Position numbers and translations under genes: made by a program. From assembly GCA_013398955.1 (NCBI GenBank), contig VWPU01010324.1:62001-126000 (forward strand): a stretch of DNA of 64,000 nt, written 5' to 3'. Positions 28,707 to 42,588 of this stretch are shown here, one piece after another. Positions within the stretch are counted from its first letter, which is position 1. Every line of letters begins with the position of its first letter. This DNA is from Callaeas wilsoni (lineage: Eukaryota; Chordata; Aves; Passeriformes; Callaeidae). The notes beneath the pieces were generated by a model. That model made no database searches, was not told where the DNA came from, and saw only the letters and a program-made list of their open reading frames with translations.

Positions 28707-28708
<2 letters not shown>

Positions 28709-28737
<29 letters not shown>
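28709..28737 (+). repeat. Microsatellite (ATAC)n then (AT)n
   Basis: Three ATAC-type units run directly into about nine AT dinucleotides, in a MAN1A2 intron. Such compound arrays are usually length-polymorphic. Confidence 0.9.
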
Positions 28738-28739
28738 AG

Positions 28740-29790
28740 AATTAGAGGATAACTGACACCAATCAGCATGGTTTTATAGAAAACTGGATCAGTCACAAGC
28801 TTGATTTCATTCTTTGAGAGCTACAAATTTGACAAATAAAGGTATCTGCAGACCTGTAATAAACTTAAAAGCTTCTAAGGCAATTGACATGGTACTTTAA
28901 GATGTTATGGGAAGACAAGGCAGCACTATAGCATATCAATATAATTCAATTTAAAACTGACTGACAGTGCTCTAAGAAAGAATTGGCAATGCAAAATCAT
29001 CACAAAATAGAGCTGCTTCTCACAGAGATCCACAAGGAGCAGTCTGAAGTTTTATCAATCACTGCAACACCGCTGCTGGCTAAAATGACATACGTAAATA
29101 ACAGCAGACAGCATAATCTGCTGGTTACTGGGTGCCAAACAAAACGAGTTTCATAAAACCAGGCACATAATCCTAAATCTAGTCATCAAGACTGTGTAAC
29201 TGCAGATCCAGGCTAGGCTGGAAGGTAGAGACAACCTTTGGAATGCAGAGACACTTCAAAGACTTCCATGGCCATGTAAGACAATTCAGTCTGAGCTCCT
29301 GCTAGGACATTGTGGCAGATGCACAAATGGGGACAGTAAACAAGGAAACAGCAGCAGGGACATAGTTTTAGTTTTGCACAGGCTAAATTTTTTTTTCTGC
29401 TAAAGTCATAACTGGACTATGCAATTCTAAAACTCATTTTTACAGAAGAAAGATGAACTAATGTAGGTGCAGGCATTTGGAGAAAATTTTTACAGTGAAA
29501 GACAATATGATTTGTTTAGCATCTTCAGCAGAGTCAGCAGTAAGATTATTACAGTCTATGACAATTCTTTGGAAAGAAAACATGGGGGAAAGGGTATTTT
29601 AAAATGGCATAGGAAGTCATAGGAAAATACAGTGATTGAGAGCTGAAATTAGGCTAATTCAAATGGGAAATAAAACGAGTTTTTTAACAGCAAGAGTAAA
29701 TAAATAATGGAACAAAATACCAGAAGTAGTTTCCTTTATTCAAATACAGAATAGAACAGGAGAATATTCAACAGTACACTCCTGCCAAAT
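28740..29790 (+). mobile_element. Old CR1 LINE fragment, + strand (antisense to MAN1A2)
   Basis: The stretch opens with AATCAGCATGGTTTTATA and continues with words like those of the CR1 reverse-transcriptase region, where the Gly-Phe and Phe-Asp-containing blocks lie (for example TTTGAGAGCTACAAATTTGAC near 28,813). It ends near 29,680-29,740 with a segment resembling the CR1 3' end, including an AACAAAATACCAGAAG stretch. Stops and indels are frequent, so it is a dead, ancient copy. Boundaries are approximate. Confidence 0.6.
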
Positions 29791-30117
29791 ACATGTGTCT
29801 CGACTCAAAAGTGACAGAAAGTGAAATTTCAGTGCCTGTAACATACAGGGAGGTCAATGAGAACCTAAGTTCCTTGGAAATAAAATTTGATGTGCCTCTA
29901 GATTGGACCCCAGCTCCCTCAGTTTCTCTGAGGGGTTTTTTGTCGCATATGTGACTTTTCTTGACTGTGCCAACAACACGCCCATAAAAACTGTGCCAGT
30001 TTCTTCACCAGCTGTCGTACTCACAGCTTCTAACCCACGAAATTGTGAAACCATATTTCTTTTACCTCCAACCTACGTCTGGCTCTTTTCTGTCTACTCT
30101 TCTTCACTAAGTAGTAT

Positions 30118-30627
30118 CACAGAATGGCTTGGATTGGAAAGGACCTCAAAGATCATCTAGTTCGAACCTCACTGCCATGGGCAGGGATGCCACTCATTAG
30201 ACCAGATTGCTCAGGGCTCCATCCAGCCTGGCCTTGAACACTTATATCCACAGCTTCTCTGGGCAACCTGTTCCAGTGCCTCACCACGTTCTCAGTAAAG
30301 AATTTCTTCCTAACATCTAATATAAATCTGTCCTCTTTCAGTTTAAAACCATTGCCTCTTGTCCTGTCACTGTCTGCCCATATAAAAACACCATCTCATT
30401 TCTTTCAATAAACTCCCTTTAGGAACTTGAAGGCTGCAATGAGCTCTCCCCAGAGCCTTTCCTTCCCCACGCTGAACAACCCCAGTTGTCTCAGCCTGTC
30501 TTTGTAGGAGAGGTGCTCCCACCCTTGGATCCTATTTGTGTCCCTTCCTGGAATCTAACAGGTCCATGTCTTTCTTGTGCTGAGGACCCCAGATCTGGGT
30601 CAGGTGAGGTCTCATGAGGGCAGAGAG
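30118..30627 (-). mobile_element. CR1 LINE 3' fragment, - strand
   Basis: The + strand starts with CACAGAAT (30118-30125), the complement of the CR1 tail unit ATTCTGTG. It continues GGCTTGGATTGGAAAGGACC, the complement of the avian CR1 3' end. The typical CR1 blocks follow: GCCTTGAACACTT, GGGCAACCTGTTCCAGTGCC, TTCTTCCTAACATCTAATAT and CTCTTGTCCTGTCACT. The last matching block is CAGGTGAGGTCTCATGAGGG near 30,600. This is a 5'-truncated insertion of about 510 bp in a MAN1A2 intron, moderately diverged. Confidence 0.95.
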
Positions 30628-32845
30628 CTATAGGTCTTTCCACTCCATCTTACTACCAATCCTCAATTTGCCTGAAGTTAGCCCCAGCTTCAGGTCTTGT
30701 CTATTTATTTTCACCATTAGCAGAAGCTCTGATGAACTCAGCAGCCTCTGTGGTGCAATCCCACTTAGTGAGATACACAAGTCCACAATAATTAACTGAA
30801 CCCTTCATTCACACAGCTCAGATTAGTAATTAGCTTTACACGCCTATTGTGAAGTGGTGGCTCTTATTGCTTTCAAATAATTAGCCTGAGACGGATTTTA
30901 GTCATTTTCTGTATTTAACCTGAGTATCTTGCATGCATATTTCTGTAATACTTCAGCCAGCCCCCCAGCACACCATCATCCAATTTGACTGGCCCAATAC
31001 AATTGAGATGAATGTTGTCTCTAGTGCTAAGTATAGTATTAGGGAGAATTAGCCTTTTTTTCATTAGGAAAGAGATAGAGACTCTGTCACAGGGATTTAT
31101 GATCACTGAGGGAATGCAAGATTGAACTTCCTATTTTTTCCCCTAGAGACACTGGATTTGGAGAGATGTCACAAAACAGGCCTTGGACAAATCATAGCAT
31201 TTGCACTAAAGTGCCTAAGTTTTGTCACGAAATATAGATAATAAATCCAAGTATGCTTCAGACGTTGGAAGGCAAAAGGAAGACAAATTCAGACAGTGTT
31301 GTACAATAGCAGAAAGCCAACTGCTCTGTGTGTCACACCAGATTCTTCTCTATTTATAAATGATGGAATAAACACAGCCAGAGCTGTGCATGTTAGGGAA
31401 GAAGAAAAAGTAGTGAGTAGGTGTGAGGAATAAACACAAGAACTTATTATCTATATGCAATGAACAAAAAATCCTAGGAAACAGAAAGCTTCAAGCTTCT
31501 GTGTCTCTGTGATGGTGGGGTAAGAAAATGCCTAACTGTGGGAAGGAGGAGTTTGCAAAACCATTTACAAGGAAGTAAAAAATATTTATGGGTATGTTTG
31601 ATAAAGAAATCTATCAAGGAAACAGGCAGAAGAAGGCAGTCTGTAAGGACAGAGGCAATTAAGCACATGGGCTGCTTGATTTTCAACTTCAATGAAGGTT
31701 GACAGAAGGATAAAATAAAATCCTACCCTGCACACAGAGAAAAATGGAGGCAGGGGAGGAGGAAGGGAGGGTTTGTTTTGAAAGCATTAACGGGCACCAA
31801 GATAATGAAAGCAAATGGAAAAAACTGAACAAAATGCAATTAAAAGACATGCTTTGCAGTGTGCTCAAGAGACTGATCCTGGCCTGAAAATCTTTACATT
31901 TGTGAATTCTTTACATCTGTAAATTCCTATTACAAAGGACCCAACCTCAGCTTGGATCATCCAGCCATAGTTTCTGAAAGGAGCTGGTGTTAGAGTAGCA
32001 TTTGTAGTATCTACACAGGCAAGGAGTAGGCTATTAACTCTGTCATACTAGAAATATGCATTGTTTGGGCAGGAGGGATGATGAGACTCAATGTTTCATG
32101 TTTTGGAGACAGCAGCAATGCATTCTGGAATACAAATGCTACAAATATGGAACCTGTCTCCAGAATAACATAATTCTGGTTGGAACAAAACAGACTAAAA
32201 GGCAAAACCACACTAAGACACAACCGTAAAATACTTGGCCTTTTCTATGTGGTTGCAGCTGTGCTGAGGGATGGATAGTAATGAGCTTGTCTAAATATTC
32301 TGAACCTGTCTTAACTATCTTCCACCTGATAAATACAGACATCTCAACATATCTTTTCCCACTTTTTCTTGGTCTCTTGTTTCTGGAGCAAAACTGGGTT
32401 TTGACCACAGAATAAACTTATCCAGGCTCCTGGTTTGTCTCTTGCTTTGCTCTTCCGTCATCTCCTTTGGCTGAAATCAAAATATTTCATTACTGTCTTG
32501 TTATCTTTAATGCTTATTCTCATTACTGAAACTGGCTTTGAGCTGTTTCCAAAGACTGCTGGAGCAATAGCAGGGAAGTGGAGAAACTCTCGGGGGCTGT
32601 GCACTACTGGTAACAGTAGGAGTCATGACTAGTGGGTTCTATTTCCATGCCCAAAACTCACGGGCTGTATAATGCTGAATGCACCTCTCAACTGAGCACC
32701 TGACTCAGCAGATGCCAAACAGCAATAACTGTGTGCACTCTCATATGTACTCCGGTTTGCAGGAACCTGTGAAAATCAATTACCACTTGAAGTGTTTCAG
32801 TACCATGAGACTGAAGTGGCTTCAAAGGGAAAAAACACAAAATTA

Positions 32846-33136
<291 letters not shown>

Positions 33137-34261
33137 CTATATCCCAAGCTTGCAAAAAAACCCCAGAAACTAGCTAGTCTTTAAGCAGTCTCATAAATAT
33201 TCCCTATTGTTGAGGCCCATAATTTTTCTTATGAATAATTTATCCAATTCCTGTGAGAAAACTACCTATTTTGACAGGACTACAGTAATCCTCTTGAAAA
33301 CTAACGAAACACTACGAATATAAACACACTAACACATTCAATTATAGGATAAAATTGATGTGACTGACATCAGTTCTTTACAAGCAAAAGATAAAAATAA
33401 AAAAGGGTCAACACAGGTTTTGATGTCCTTTGATCCTGCCCAGCACAGCAGGAAAAGATCTTGGAACTAAACCAAGCAGCATCATCCCAAATAATCTGTA
33501 TCTTTATCCAAACTGTTGGTTTAAGGACGCGCTGTCAGGCCACTGAAACTGATATGCTGTGATCTTCAAGTAAAGGGTTTACAACTGGGCAATGAAGTCT
33601 TAAGTACACCTGAACATAAATCTCTCAACTAAGAGATTCACTCTTTAAGCCCTTAAAGGAACCTGTAAGGACACTGTGCCAGCATCTGGAAGACTACTCA
33701 TATAAGAACAACACACCTGCAGAAAAACTGTCTATAATATGAAGTTGAAATTACACATATTTTGCATTAGACAGCTGCACATTGGTCCTCAAATTTAACA
33801 TTAATAATGTACTCTTATCTACAGCTGCACCCCACCATTTGTTTTGGCAGAGAATTTTTAAGGCGCTGAACTCAGAAGCTGCACTCGAGCTTTAAAAATT
33901 ATCAAAGCAATTAATCATGTAATTCCTATGGGCTAGAGGTTCAAATTAACCACAGTCTCACAGGTCTGAAAGGGGAACCTTAGAATACTATAATGAAAAA
34001 TACGAGCACTCTCTGCGCATGCCCCAGCAGAAAACCTCCAAAAAAAGCTCCTTAATCTTTTTGTTTCAAGGGACTATGGCTCTGGATGCCAAAAGAAAAA
34101 GCATCACTCTGCTTCAGCCCCATGAATGGTAAGGGAAACTCCATCAAGAAATGTTTATTGTACTTCTTTCAAAATGGGCCACTTTATCAGTTTCACTTAA
34201 AAAAATTAAACAAATCTCACTATAACATGGAGGAGATTAGATACAGAGTTCTACCTATGCA

Positions 34262-35560
34262 AAATTCTGAATATAAGAATGGTCATACTGGACCAGATGG
34301 AATTCTGTCTGCTCCAGTATCACATCTCCAGGAATGGCCAAAATCAGACATGGATGGGGAAGTGGAAGCACTCATCAAGTACATGAGATACCTTTTTCCA
34401 TCTTTTCTTTATAGCCTCTAATATTTTTGAGCTCAAGACTTCTCCCAAACTAGACATATGTTTTTAGGTGGTCAGTAATTCTTAATAGATTTATTTCCCA
34501 AGTATTTATCTGGTGCTTCCTTGAATCTGTGTAAGCCTTGAGCATCCAAAACAACCTCTGCTAAGGAGTTCCACACCTCTAATACCTATTTGATGCAGAA
34601 CCACTCTCCAGTCCCTATGCGATTTTGCAAATCTGCTGAATCCTACCTAGAAGGTCCCTTTTCCACCCTGAATACTACTATCCAATTCAGTTGTGCCTTG
34701 AATGGAAACTGTTCCATGCCTTTAGTTAATCTTCTTGCCCTTCTCTGCAACTCTTCCAATTCTACTATATCATTTGTAAAATGTGAGAGGACCAGCCCGA
34801 ATACAGCAAAAAAAAGTGCAGACGAGATTAATACAGTGACATAATGACATTTTCTATTTTGCTCTTTCTCATTTTGTTTTTCCTAAGTGCTACTGAGTTG
34901 ACATTTTCATAATCTCAAGAGCAATTTCCTGAACTGCAATGGTCAGTTAACACTCATCATTTAATATGTGAGGTTAGGAATAATTTTTTCATAGGTGCCT
35001 CACTTTACATTTAACTACACTGGATTTAATTTAGTAAATTATTATGCAGTTAACTCAACCTTATAAGGGTCCTTGCGTAGTGCTTTTTTTTGTTATTATC
35101 AACACGCTTACCTTGCTGTTCCTACCCTTTTCTGATCATTTATGTGTAAGTTTTATTTATATATAATACATATTAAAATATGAAATGTAAATATACTATT
35201 ACACTATATACCTGTTTATAAATATAGTATACATTTTACACACCTATACACATGTGTAAATATATATCAAATATATCAGAGTACCACTGGTTAGGCGGCA
35301 TTTATCCATTGCAAGAGTGGACTGTTTACCCTGTTTTCTATATTATGCCCATTTTCTTCCTCCATGCAGGTACTTGCTGCTTAGATTGTAACTGTTTAAT
35401 GTTCCTAATGGGCCTTAGTAAAACACTTGTTAAAAAGCCTGTTGGAAATCAGGGAAACATGACAGCTATGTTAGTCTTATCCACCAAAGAAACCGGATTT
35501 CAGGCAGTTCTGGTGATCCACCACCTACAGAAACTGTGATGTCTTCTCTTGCTTTGTAGC
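34262..35560 (-). mobile_element. Ancient CR1-type LINE remnant, - strand
   Basis: The + strand carries the complement of an old CR1 3' part. Recognisable words are AAGAATGGTCATACTGGACCAG (near 34,277), then a stretch like AAGGAGTTCCACA (34,563), CTTCTTGCCCTTCTCTGCA (34,731) and CTTTACATTTAACTACACTGG (35,003). Last comes a stretch near 35,410-35,450 resembling the complement of the conserved Lys-Ala-Phe-containing end of the LINE open frame. The copy is heavily mutated and predates the clean CR1 copies in this window. Confidence 0.6.
35155..35280. repeat. AT-rich low-complexity stretch
   Basis: A run of TATA/ATATA-type words with few G or C, inside the old CR1 remnant. It is probably a degenerate microsatellite. 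Confidence 0.6.
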
Positions 35561-38500
35561 CTGCTCGTGCATTAAATCTTTAATTATTTACTCACACCTA
35601 CTCCTAATGCTATTGGGCACTACAAGAAATTAAACTACCCAAGGATGGGTGGCCCCTGCATATCGTGATGATTTCACTGAATTCTTACCTGAAATCAAGG
35701 ATGTAAAATCAATCACAGCACTTCTACCAATAGCTGACTAAAGAAAAGAAGCTATTATGGGCACAGTGCCTCTCAGGGCCATTCTTCTAAGCCAAGAACC
35801 AGTTAAGGCCATTTTCTAATGCTACAGTGGTCACAACATAATCCAGATATTTTTATATTAATAGCACAGGTAGATAACAGTCTAGGCAGGGAGAGTAGAT
35901 GAGAAACAATTTCATACCAGTGCAAAACTGCAAAGCTAAACTAGCACCATTTTAAAATATTTTAACTGACATAAAGTTGACTTCAATGAGAGCTGTATTT
36001 AGCACTGCCAAAAATAAGGGCAAATCCTTACACTTTTAGATAAATATATTGCTAATTTTAGAAATATTTTTGAAAATATTGTTGTATGTTTTGTATGTTC
36101 CTTTAATTTAATAAATTTCCTGAAAGTAAGAAAGGATTCATAATTATAATAATACTTGCTAGGCTCTAACTCATACAAAACAGGAGGAAGACAACACCCA
36201 AGATACTTCTGTTTGAGACTCTGAACCATTCCATCAACACACAGTGCTATTTCATACTTCTCACAAAACCATGTAATTATTCTCGTTTCTTCAGCTTTGC
36301 CTGTTTAGCTGCTTACTGAGAGTCTTGCGACAGAGACAGCATCTACTCATCCCCTTGCGTGTCTCAACTGAATCTTAGTCATCTGGCTTCTTCTGCACTA
36401 GAATTGTCACACATGAAAACCAGCTAAAGCTGTACCGCGATTCTGAGGACAGCTCTTGTCAAGAAACTTTAAAGAAGTGTAAAAAATTTCATCCTAAAAT
36501 AAGCTCTCTGTAGTCAGTCAATACTTTACACGCCATCAGCTAATGGCTAGGAATATTCTTATGCAAAAGGGATGGTATCATGTACTAAAAAATACCGTGT
36601 GCTATAGATCAGCATATGATGCTGTCTATACAGATAATTTTGCTTATCTAACCTCTAAAATACCTATGAAAGCTGATTATTCAGACTGAAATAATAGAAA
36701 GATCACTAACAAATAAATTTCATTAGACTTCTTTTTTCTTGCCACTTACAGATTTCGCATTGCAAATTATTTTATGCCTGTGCCATGTTTCTCAGTGGTG
36801 CATGTTAAGCATGAAAAACAGAGAACTAGTCCCCAGAAACTGGAACACCTCAAGATGTGCAGTACTCACATAAGCTTAAACATCAAGAAACCTTGTACCA
36901 TGAGCACATGAAGCTGTATTTCTGTAGCCTTACCAGTGCCCACTGACAGCATTATGATTTCCTGTGCTGGTACATGGGCATACAGAACAGAACAAGTCTC
37001 CTGTCTTTGTTTTTCTCAATCTTCTCTCCAAACGGAGAGCACAGTGGACTACAGAAAAATCCTGGTATCTCCTGTCACAGGATGGGAGATTTAGGATGGC
37101 TGCAGCAGGTTAAGGTACAAAAAATAGTAGAGTAGGTAGGAAGCAGAGGCATGGATAGATTACACATCATAAGACTATTCTAGTTACAGTTAAGTTTTCT
37201 CATTGGCCATCAATAAGCCTTTCCAAATCCTCGGTGTTTCTAAGGGGTGCCACATGCATTAACAATTTCCTGAAGAGGGGAAGAGCCCCGGAGGGAGGGT
37301 CTCATGGTGTCTAGTTCAATAGATCCTGGAAACACAAATCCCTTGCTCAGAGGCAGACAAGAACCACGACTATACCCCCTGCCTTCACTTTCCAAAGACC
37401 ACCAGCTTCCTCCAGCTGCTGAATCAGAAAGGCATCCTTTGAGGAATGCTACAGACTGATCCTCGGCTTAAGCAGAATCTACAAGGATTTTCACAGAGCC
37501 ATGGCAAGGGCCCAAGCTTCTCACAACATATCTAGTCACTTCTCCAGCCTCTGACTCTGGAGTCTAAGGTCTTCTCTCAGATATTCCTGGAGAACTGATA
37601 GGTGACTCAGATTATCAGGAGGACTACGTCCCTGCATAAACTTCTCAATTACATGGCAGTAATGCCAGTTGCCACTGGGACATGATCCCCAAGAAAATAC
37701 ATCAGGAATAGTTTCAAGGACTTTCCAGCTTCCCTGTACTAGTCAGCACTGAAACAACCAGCTTTCAGAAATACAATTTTTTTTTTTTTAACAGGCTTTC
37801 AAACCTGCTATATGTGCAACAGGTTGATGACAGTTGGCAATATAAGGCCTTCATTTTCCAGAAATGCTTTTATTCTGTGAAATTCTGTTTCAATTTTGAT
37901 GAGACTCAAGCTCAGCTATGGAAATTTAGGTTGCTTCATAAAGTAGTATTTTCACACTGAAGTTTTACATCACCAGGTACATACTGTAGTTTATTATGAG
38001 CAACCGTGGGATGACACAAGAAAGGGCATCTCTGCTGGTTTATCTAAAGAAAGAGCTGCCTATCCCCTGCATGCAGTCTCAGCATCCTTCTCCCTCCTCT
38101 GGGGATGCCAAATGGGACAAGTTCTCCCAAATCCATAGGAGAAAGAGATCAGGCAATTCCTTTTGCCTGCTGAACCATAAACCTGTTAGCTGAACAGGGG
38201 TGACTGTCTGCCCTCTGAAAGATGCTTTTTCTGCCATCAGCCAGCTCTGCCACTGAAGTGTACAATTATGTCTCAAATCCTGCTGTTAAAACATAATGAA
38301 GAAGCTGACATTTTGCACATGTAAGTTCTTAATTTTCTTTGAAAAATCAGTTCAGAAAATTAAAACCAAAGCATCCAAACACAAACAATCCACATTCCTG
38401 GGACTGCATGACTGAACAAAAGAAAACAAGGGCATTGCAAATTTATTGCTGTGTGTACAGCTTTCAGTCTTTCTTGCTCATGTGTTCTTATACAGTCATT

Positions 38501-38859
38501 AAAAATGTAATCAAAACTTTTATCTCTCCCATCTTCTGACTTATTTAGGGTACAGAATAAACATCTGAAGGAATAAAATTAGGTCTGCTCAAACAACTGT
38601 AAATTTAACATTGCTTATTTTTAAATGTCAAATTAAACATTTAAATGCAATTTTTCAGAATGCAACAATAGCTGTTACGTCCTACCTTTTTTTCTTAAGC
38701 ATACTCATATTTTTTTCTTCTCCTTTTTTTAATGCTGTTGCTACCCAAATAAAATTATCGCTTGTGTGACTGAATTATTTAAAAAGACAGGCAACTATAA
38801 AATGATACAATGCATTAACTCTCATCTTAAAACTGTTTAAGTTGTAGTTACCATTATTT

Positions 38860-39640
38860 CTACTGGGAAGGTATTTCAGAAGCTCACTTCTCTGATGGCT
38901 ATGCAAAACAATTTCAAATTTCCAGCCCACAGCGAGCTAAAAAATCTTGCTCTTGTTACAACTGTGTTCTTTTATATCTTAAAATAACTATTTCTCTTCA
39001 GTGTTTACCCCTTGAGATGGCAATAAATTTGTTCCTTTCTTCTGTATTATTTTTCTAGCCTGAGCAGGCCAATCTCTCATATTTTCCCCACTGTCAGATA
39101 AAAGCTCTGTCGCTCCATTCATTCTGTTGGTCCTTCTCTGCATTTGTTCTGCTTGAAATTCAGATTTATACTGAGTATTCTGGGTGACAAATTACATGTG
39201 TCTTCCAAGGCAGTCTTAATATTATCTAATCTCTGCTGGAAATTCTTCATCGATACAGACCAGGACATTTTTCAACTCCCAGTCCAGACAAAGAGCTCCT
39301 GATTTTTTCTAGTGAATTTCTTATTTCTGATAGTCCAGTTCTCAAGATCTTCCTGCTTACTATTCTGAGACTCTTCCATTTTAATTATGTCTTACAACTA
39401 TATGGCCACCCGAAGCATAATCAGTACACTTCAAGCATCAAGGTCACTACTAAAGATGTAAAATAACCCTGGTCCAAAAGACTGACCTTGAGAAACTTCC
39501 ACCCCAACAATGAAGTCTGATGCTGCCTCCTCACTAGTGAGGCCTTTGGCCTTCTCACAGTCTGCACAGTGATCTTCATTCTCTCTTGTTTAATTGTACT
39601 TTATCAGAATGCACTATTACTAAAACCAGTAGAAAGTCTA
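38860..39640 (-). mobile_element. Ancient CR1-type LINE remnant, - strand
   Basis: The + strand resembles the complement of a CR1 open frame end and 3' region: GGCCAATCTCTCATATTTTC (39,068), TTGGTCCTTCTCTGCATTTG (39,128), AAATAACCCTGGTCCAAAAG (39,460) and TGACCTTGAGAAACTTCCAC (39,482). It is highly degraded. It ends about 330 bp downstream of the donor of the neighbouring MAN1A2 exon. Boundaries are approximate. Confidence 0.5.
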
Positions 39641-39956
39641 TTTACAAGTTTTTGCCCCTACTTAACTGTAAGAACAGTATATACGAAATGAAAAACTTCC
39701 CTATATATCTGTGAGGACAAGTGTTCACAAAAATCCCTTCCTCCCTGCACCCATATAACCTATCTTAGCTGACTCATCCAAAAACAAGGATTTTTTTTTA
39801 AGTTTACATTTACTCACTATGATGTAGAACAGAAGTAAATACATGGATGTTAAAAATTCATACTGGTATAAAACCAGTGCATGTTAGACAAGGTCCATAA
39901 CAAATCCTAAAAATAATTACTGTTGCTGTATTCCAACTATTGAAATAATTAGATTA

Positions 39957-40190
<234 letters not shown>

Positions 40191-42189
40191 CTACAAAGAG
40201 ATTAAGAGGACTTTCAAATGCTGTTTCACATGCAAGTATTACATATTAACACTCCTTTATAGAACAAAGTACTGTTTTAAAAACAAAAAAAAATTTCTTC
40301 TTTCAAATTCACTTCTGAGCACTACAGAAACAAACAACTATAAGAATATAATTTCAAAGCACACAACAAAATACCCTAACTGTTAATAAAGCTAATGACA
40401 TCTAACATAGGAAAATCACAACACAGACAACACTGTACTTTTAGTTGAGACTTCAGCATTTATTTTATGGCTCAAACAGTATTTGTCTAACTGTTAACTC
40501 TGGGAGGTACCTATTTGTCACTCTGTGCACTCTGTGAGTACTCAGAAAACACATCCATGTTGGCAACTTTTGGTCAGCAACACATGCAAGCCTGTACCCT
40601 CAGTAGATCTTTAATAGGAAGTGACAGGAATGCTCCAGCCCCTTCCTAGCTTCCCCATAGCAGCTTTCTGATTGCACATTCTCAAATGATGGGTGTTAGA
40701 GTAGCTGTTCACAAAAAACTTTATTATTTTATACGTGAGGCAACTGCTGCTTTCTTTTTGCACATTAGTAGCAATATATGTTGTTGCTTGTGACTTATAA
40801 ACGGTATCCTTCTCTTAGAAGGAAAATAGCTGAGCTAACGTTCCAAAGTTTGCAAACTAGATGGAAAAACATTTGCTTAAGCCTCTTTCAGAGAGGCTCA
40901 CAATTCCCACCAACCTACTGCAGTATTTATTATGCCTAGCATTAGACAGTGAGAAAGTAATGAAAGAGAAGTGCTGGTCTGCATTCCTGCTGGGTTAATT
41001 CTTTCACTAATGCCACTGACAGATCTGAGGTTTGTGCTCATAGCAGGATCCAGCGAGAAGAACGCAGAAATAACTGACAGAGCAGAAACCAGTAAGTCTC
41101 TGACATCTGCCAGGGTGCTTGTCTAACCATCATGCAAATTGGCATTGATGACTGCCTTCTGCTGCTAAGGAGCCCGATGTGGTTAACTGTACAAGCCTCA
41201 TTTGTTCTGAAAGTACTGGTACAGGAAATATTGGATCTGCTGAAAATTGCCACTGGAAAGGATACTAAGATCTGGAGCATTAACTCTGTTGATTCCATTA
41301 TTCTAGACTGTGACAAAACTGATGTTTTTTGACCATATGGTACATGAAAGCTGAGTCCTCTTTGAAGGAAAGCTGCTTTATGAAGAGCAACAAGGCACGA
41401 AAGTGTATGGATTATTTATTTCCTAGAGGAAAGTATTTTTTTCCAAATGTTAAGTGACATTTCCTTTTGAATTGTGTCTTTCCATAATTTCACAACTGTT
41501 GAAGAGTGAATGGTTGCAGAAGCATTTCCAGTGGGACAAAAGTGCTGTGGTTAGCACCAGGATAGCCAACAAGGGCCGAATTTCTATACTTCTCCATGAG
41601 CTACTCCTCTACTCCAGACTTGCTTTCACGGTTTGACTGAAGACCATGTTCTAGGTGCAACATGCTCCTCTTCTGAGCAGAAAACACATCTTCTGAACTT
41701 GAAAATAACTGCCTGGTAGAAGGTGTAGTTTTTGAAATCTGAAAATCAAGTTCTATCAGCTACCTAATTACTAGGTTAGATCTGAGAGTCACAAAGGAAG
41801 CATCTCGAGAAGAAAATAAATCCAACACTCTCAAAATACTTTATCGTTCAACAACCTACTGCCTGCCAACGGCAGAAAAATGAAAATTAATATTCACAGT
41901 AATTAACAAGGGACAGCTGGGCATTGTTTGGAGCACTGCCAGCAGATAAGAAAAGTTTGAGCAGGTCGGGATAAGATGTGGCATTTGCACCCTGGGCCGG
42001 ATGGCTGGGGCCACAGAGCACTCCAATAGGAACTGCAAAGCAATGACAGCAGCTGGACTACAAGGAGTATACATGTACCAGAGCGGACATGTATAATCCA
42101 ACTCCCAAACAGAAGATTTAGTTCACATCAACTAAGAGATTAACTAATGGAAGAAGCTTCCTTAGTCTATGAAATGCCCGAACAACAGG

Positions 42190-42588
42190 GCTGGTTGAGG
42201 TCACTTGGTTTGTTCAGCCCAGAGAAGAGGCTGAGGGGAGACCTCACTGCAGTCTTCAACACCCCCAAAAGAGGCAGCAGAGGTAAAGGCACGGATCTCT
42301 TCACTCTCAGGACCAGTGACAGGACCTGAGGGAATGGCCTGAGTTGTGTCAGGGGAGGTTCAGGTTGGATAGCAGGAAAAGGTTCTTCACCCAGAGGGTG
42401 GTTGGGCACTGGAACAGGCTCCCCAGTCAAGTGGTCACAGCACCAAGCCTGACAGAGTTCAGAAAGTGTTTTGACAACACTTTTTCAGGCACATGGGGTG
42501 ACTCTTGGGGTGTCCTGTACAGGGTCAGGAGCTGAACTCAATGATTCCTGAGGGTCCCTTGCTATTCAGGATATTCTGTGATTCTATG
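42190..42588 (+). mobile_element. CR1 LINE 3' fragment, + strand
   Basis: Typical CR1 blocks occur in order: GAGAAGAGGCTGAGGGGAGA (42,222), GGGAATGGCCTGAGTTGTG (42,330), AGGTTCAGGTTGGATAGCAG (42,356), TTCTTCACCCAGAGGGTGGT (42,382) and GGGCACTGGAACAGGCT (42,404). It ends with two tail units, ATTCTGTG (42573-42580) and ATTCTATG (42581-42588). The copy is about 400 bp, 5'-truncated and relatively young, lying antisense to the MAN1A2 transcript. Confidence 0.96.
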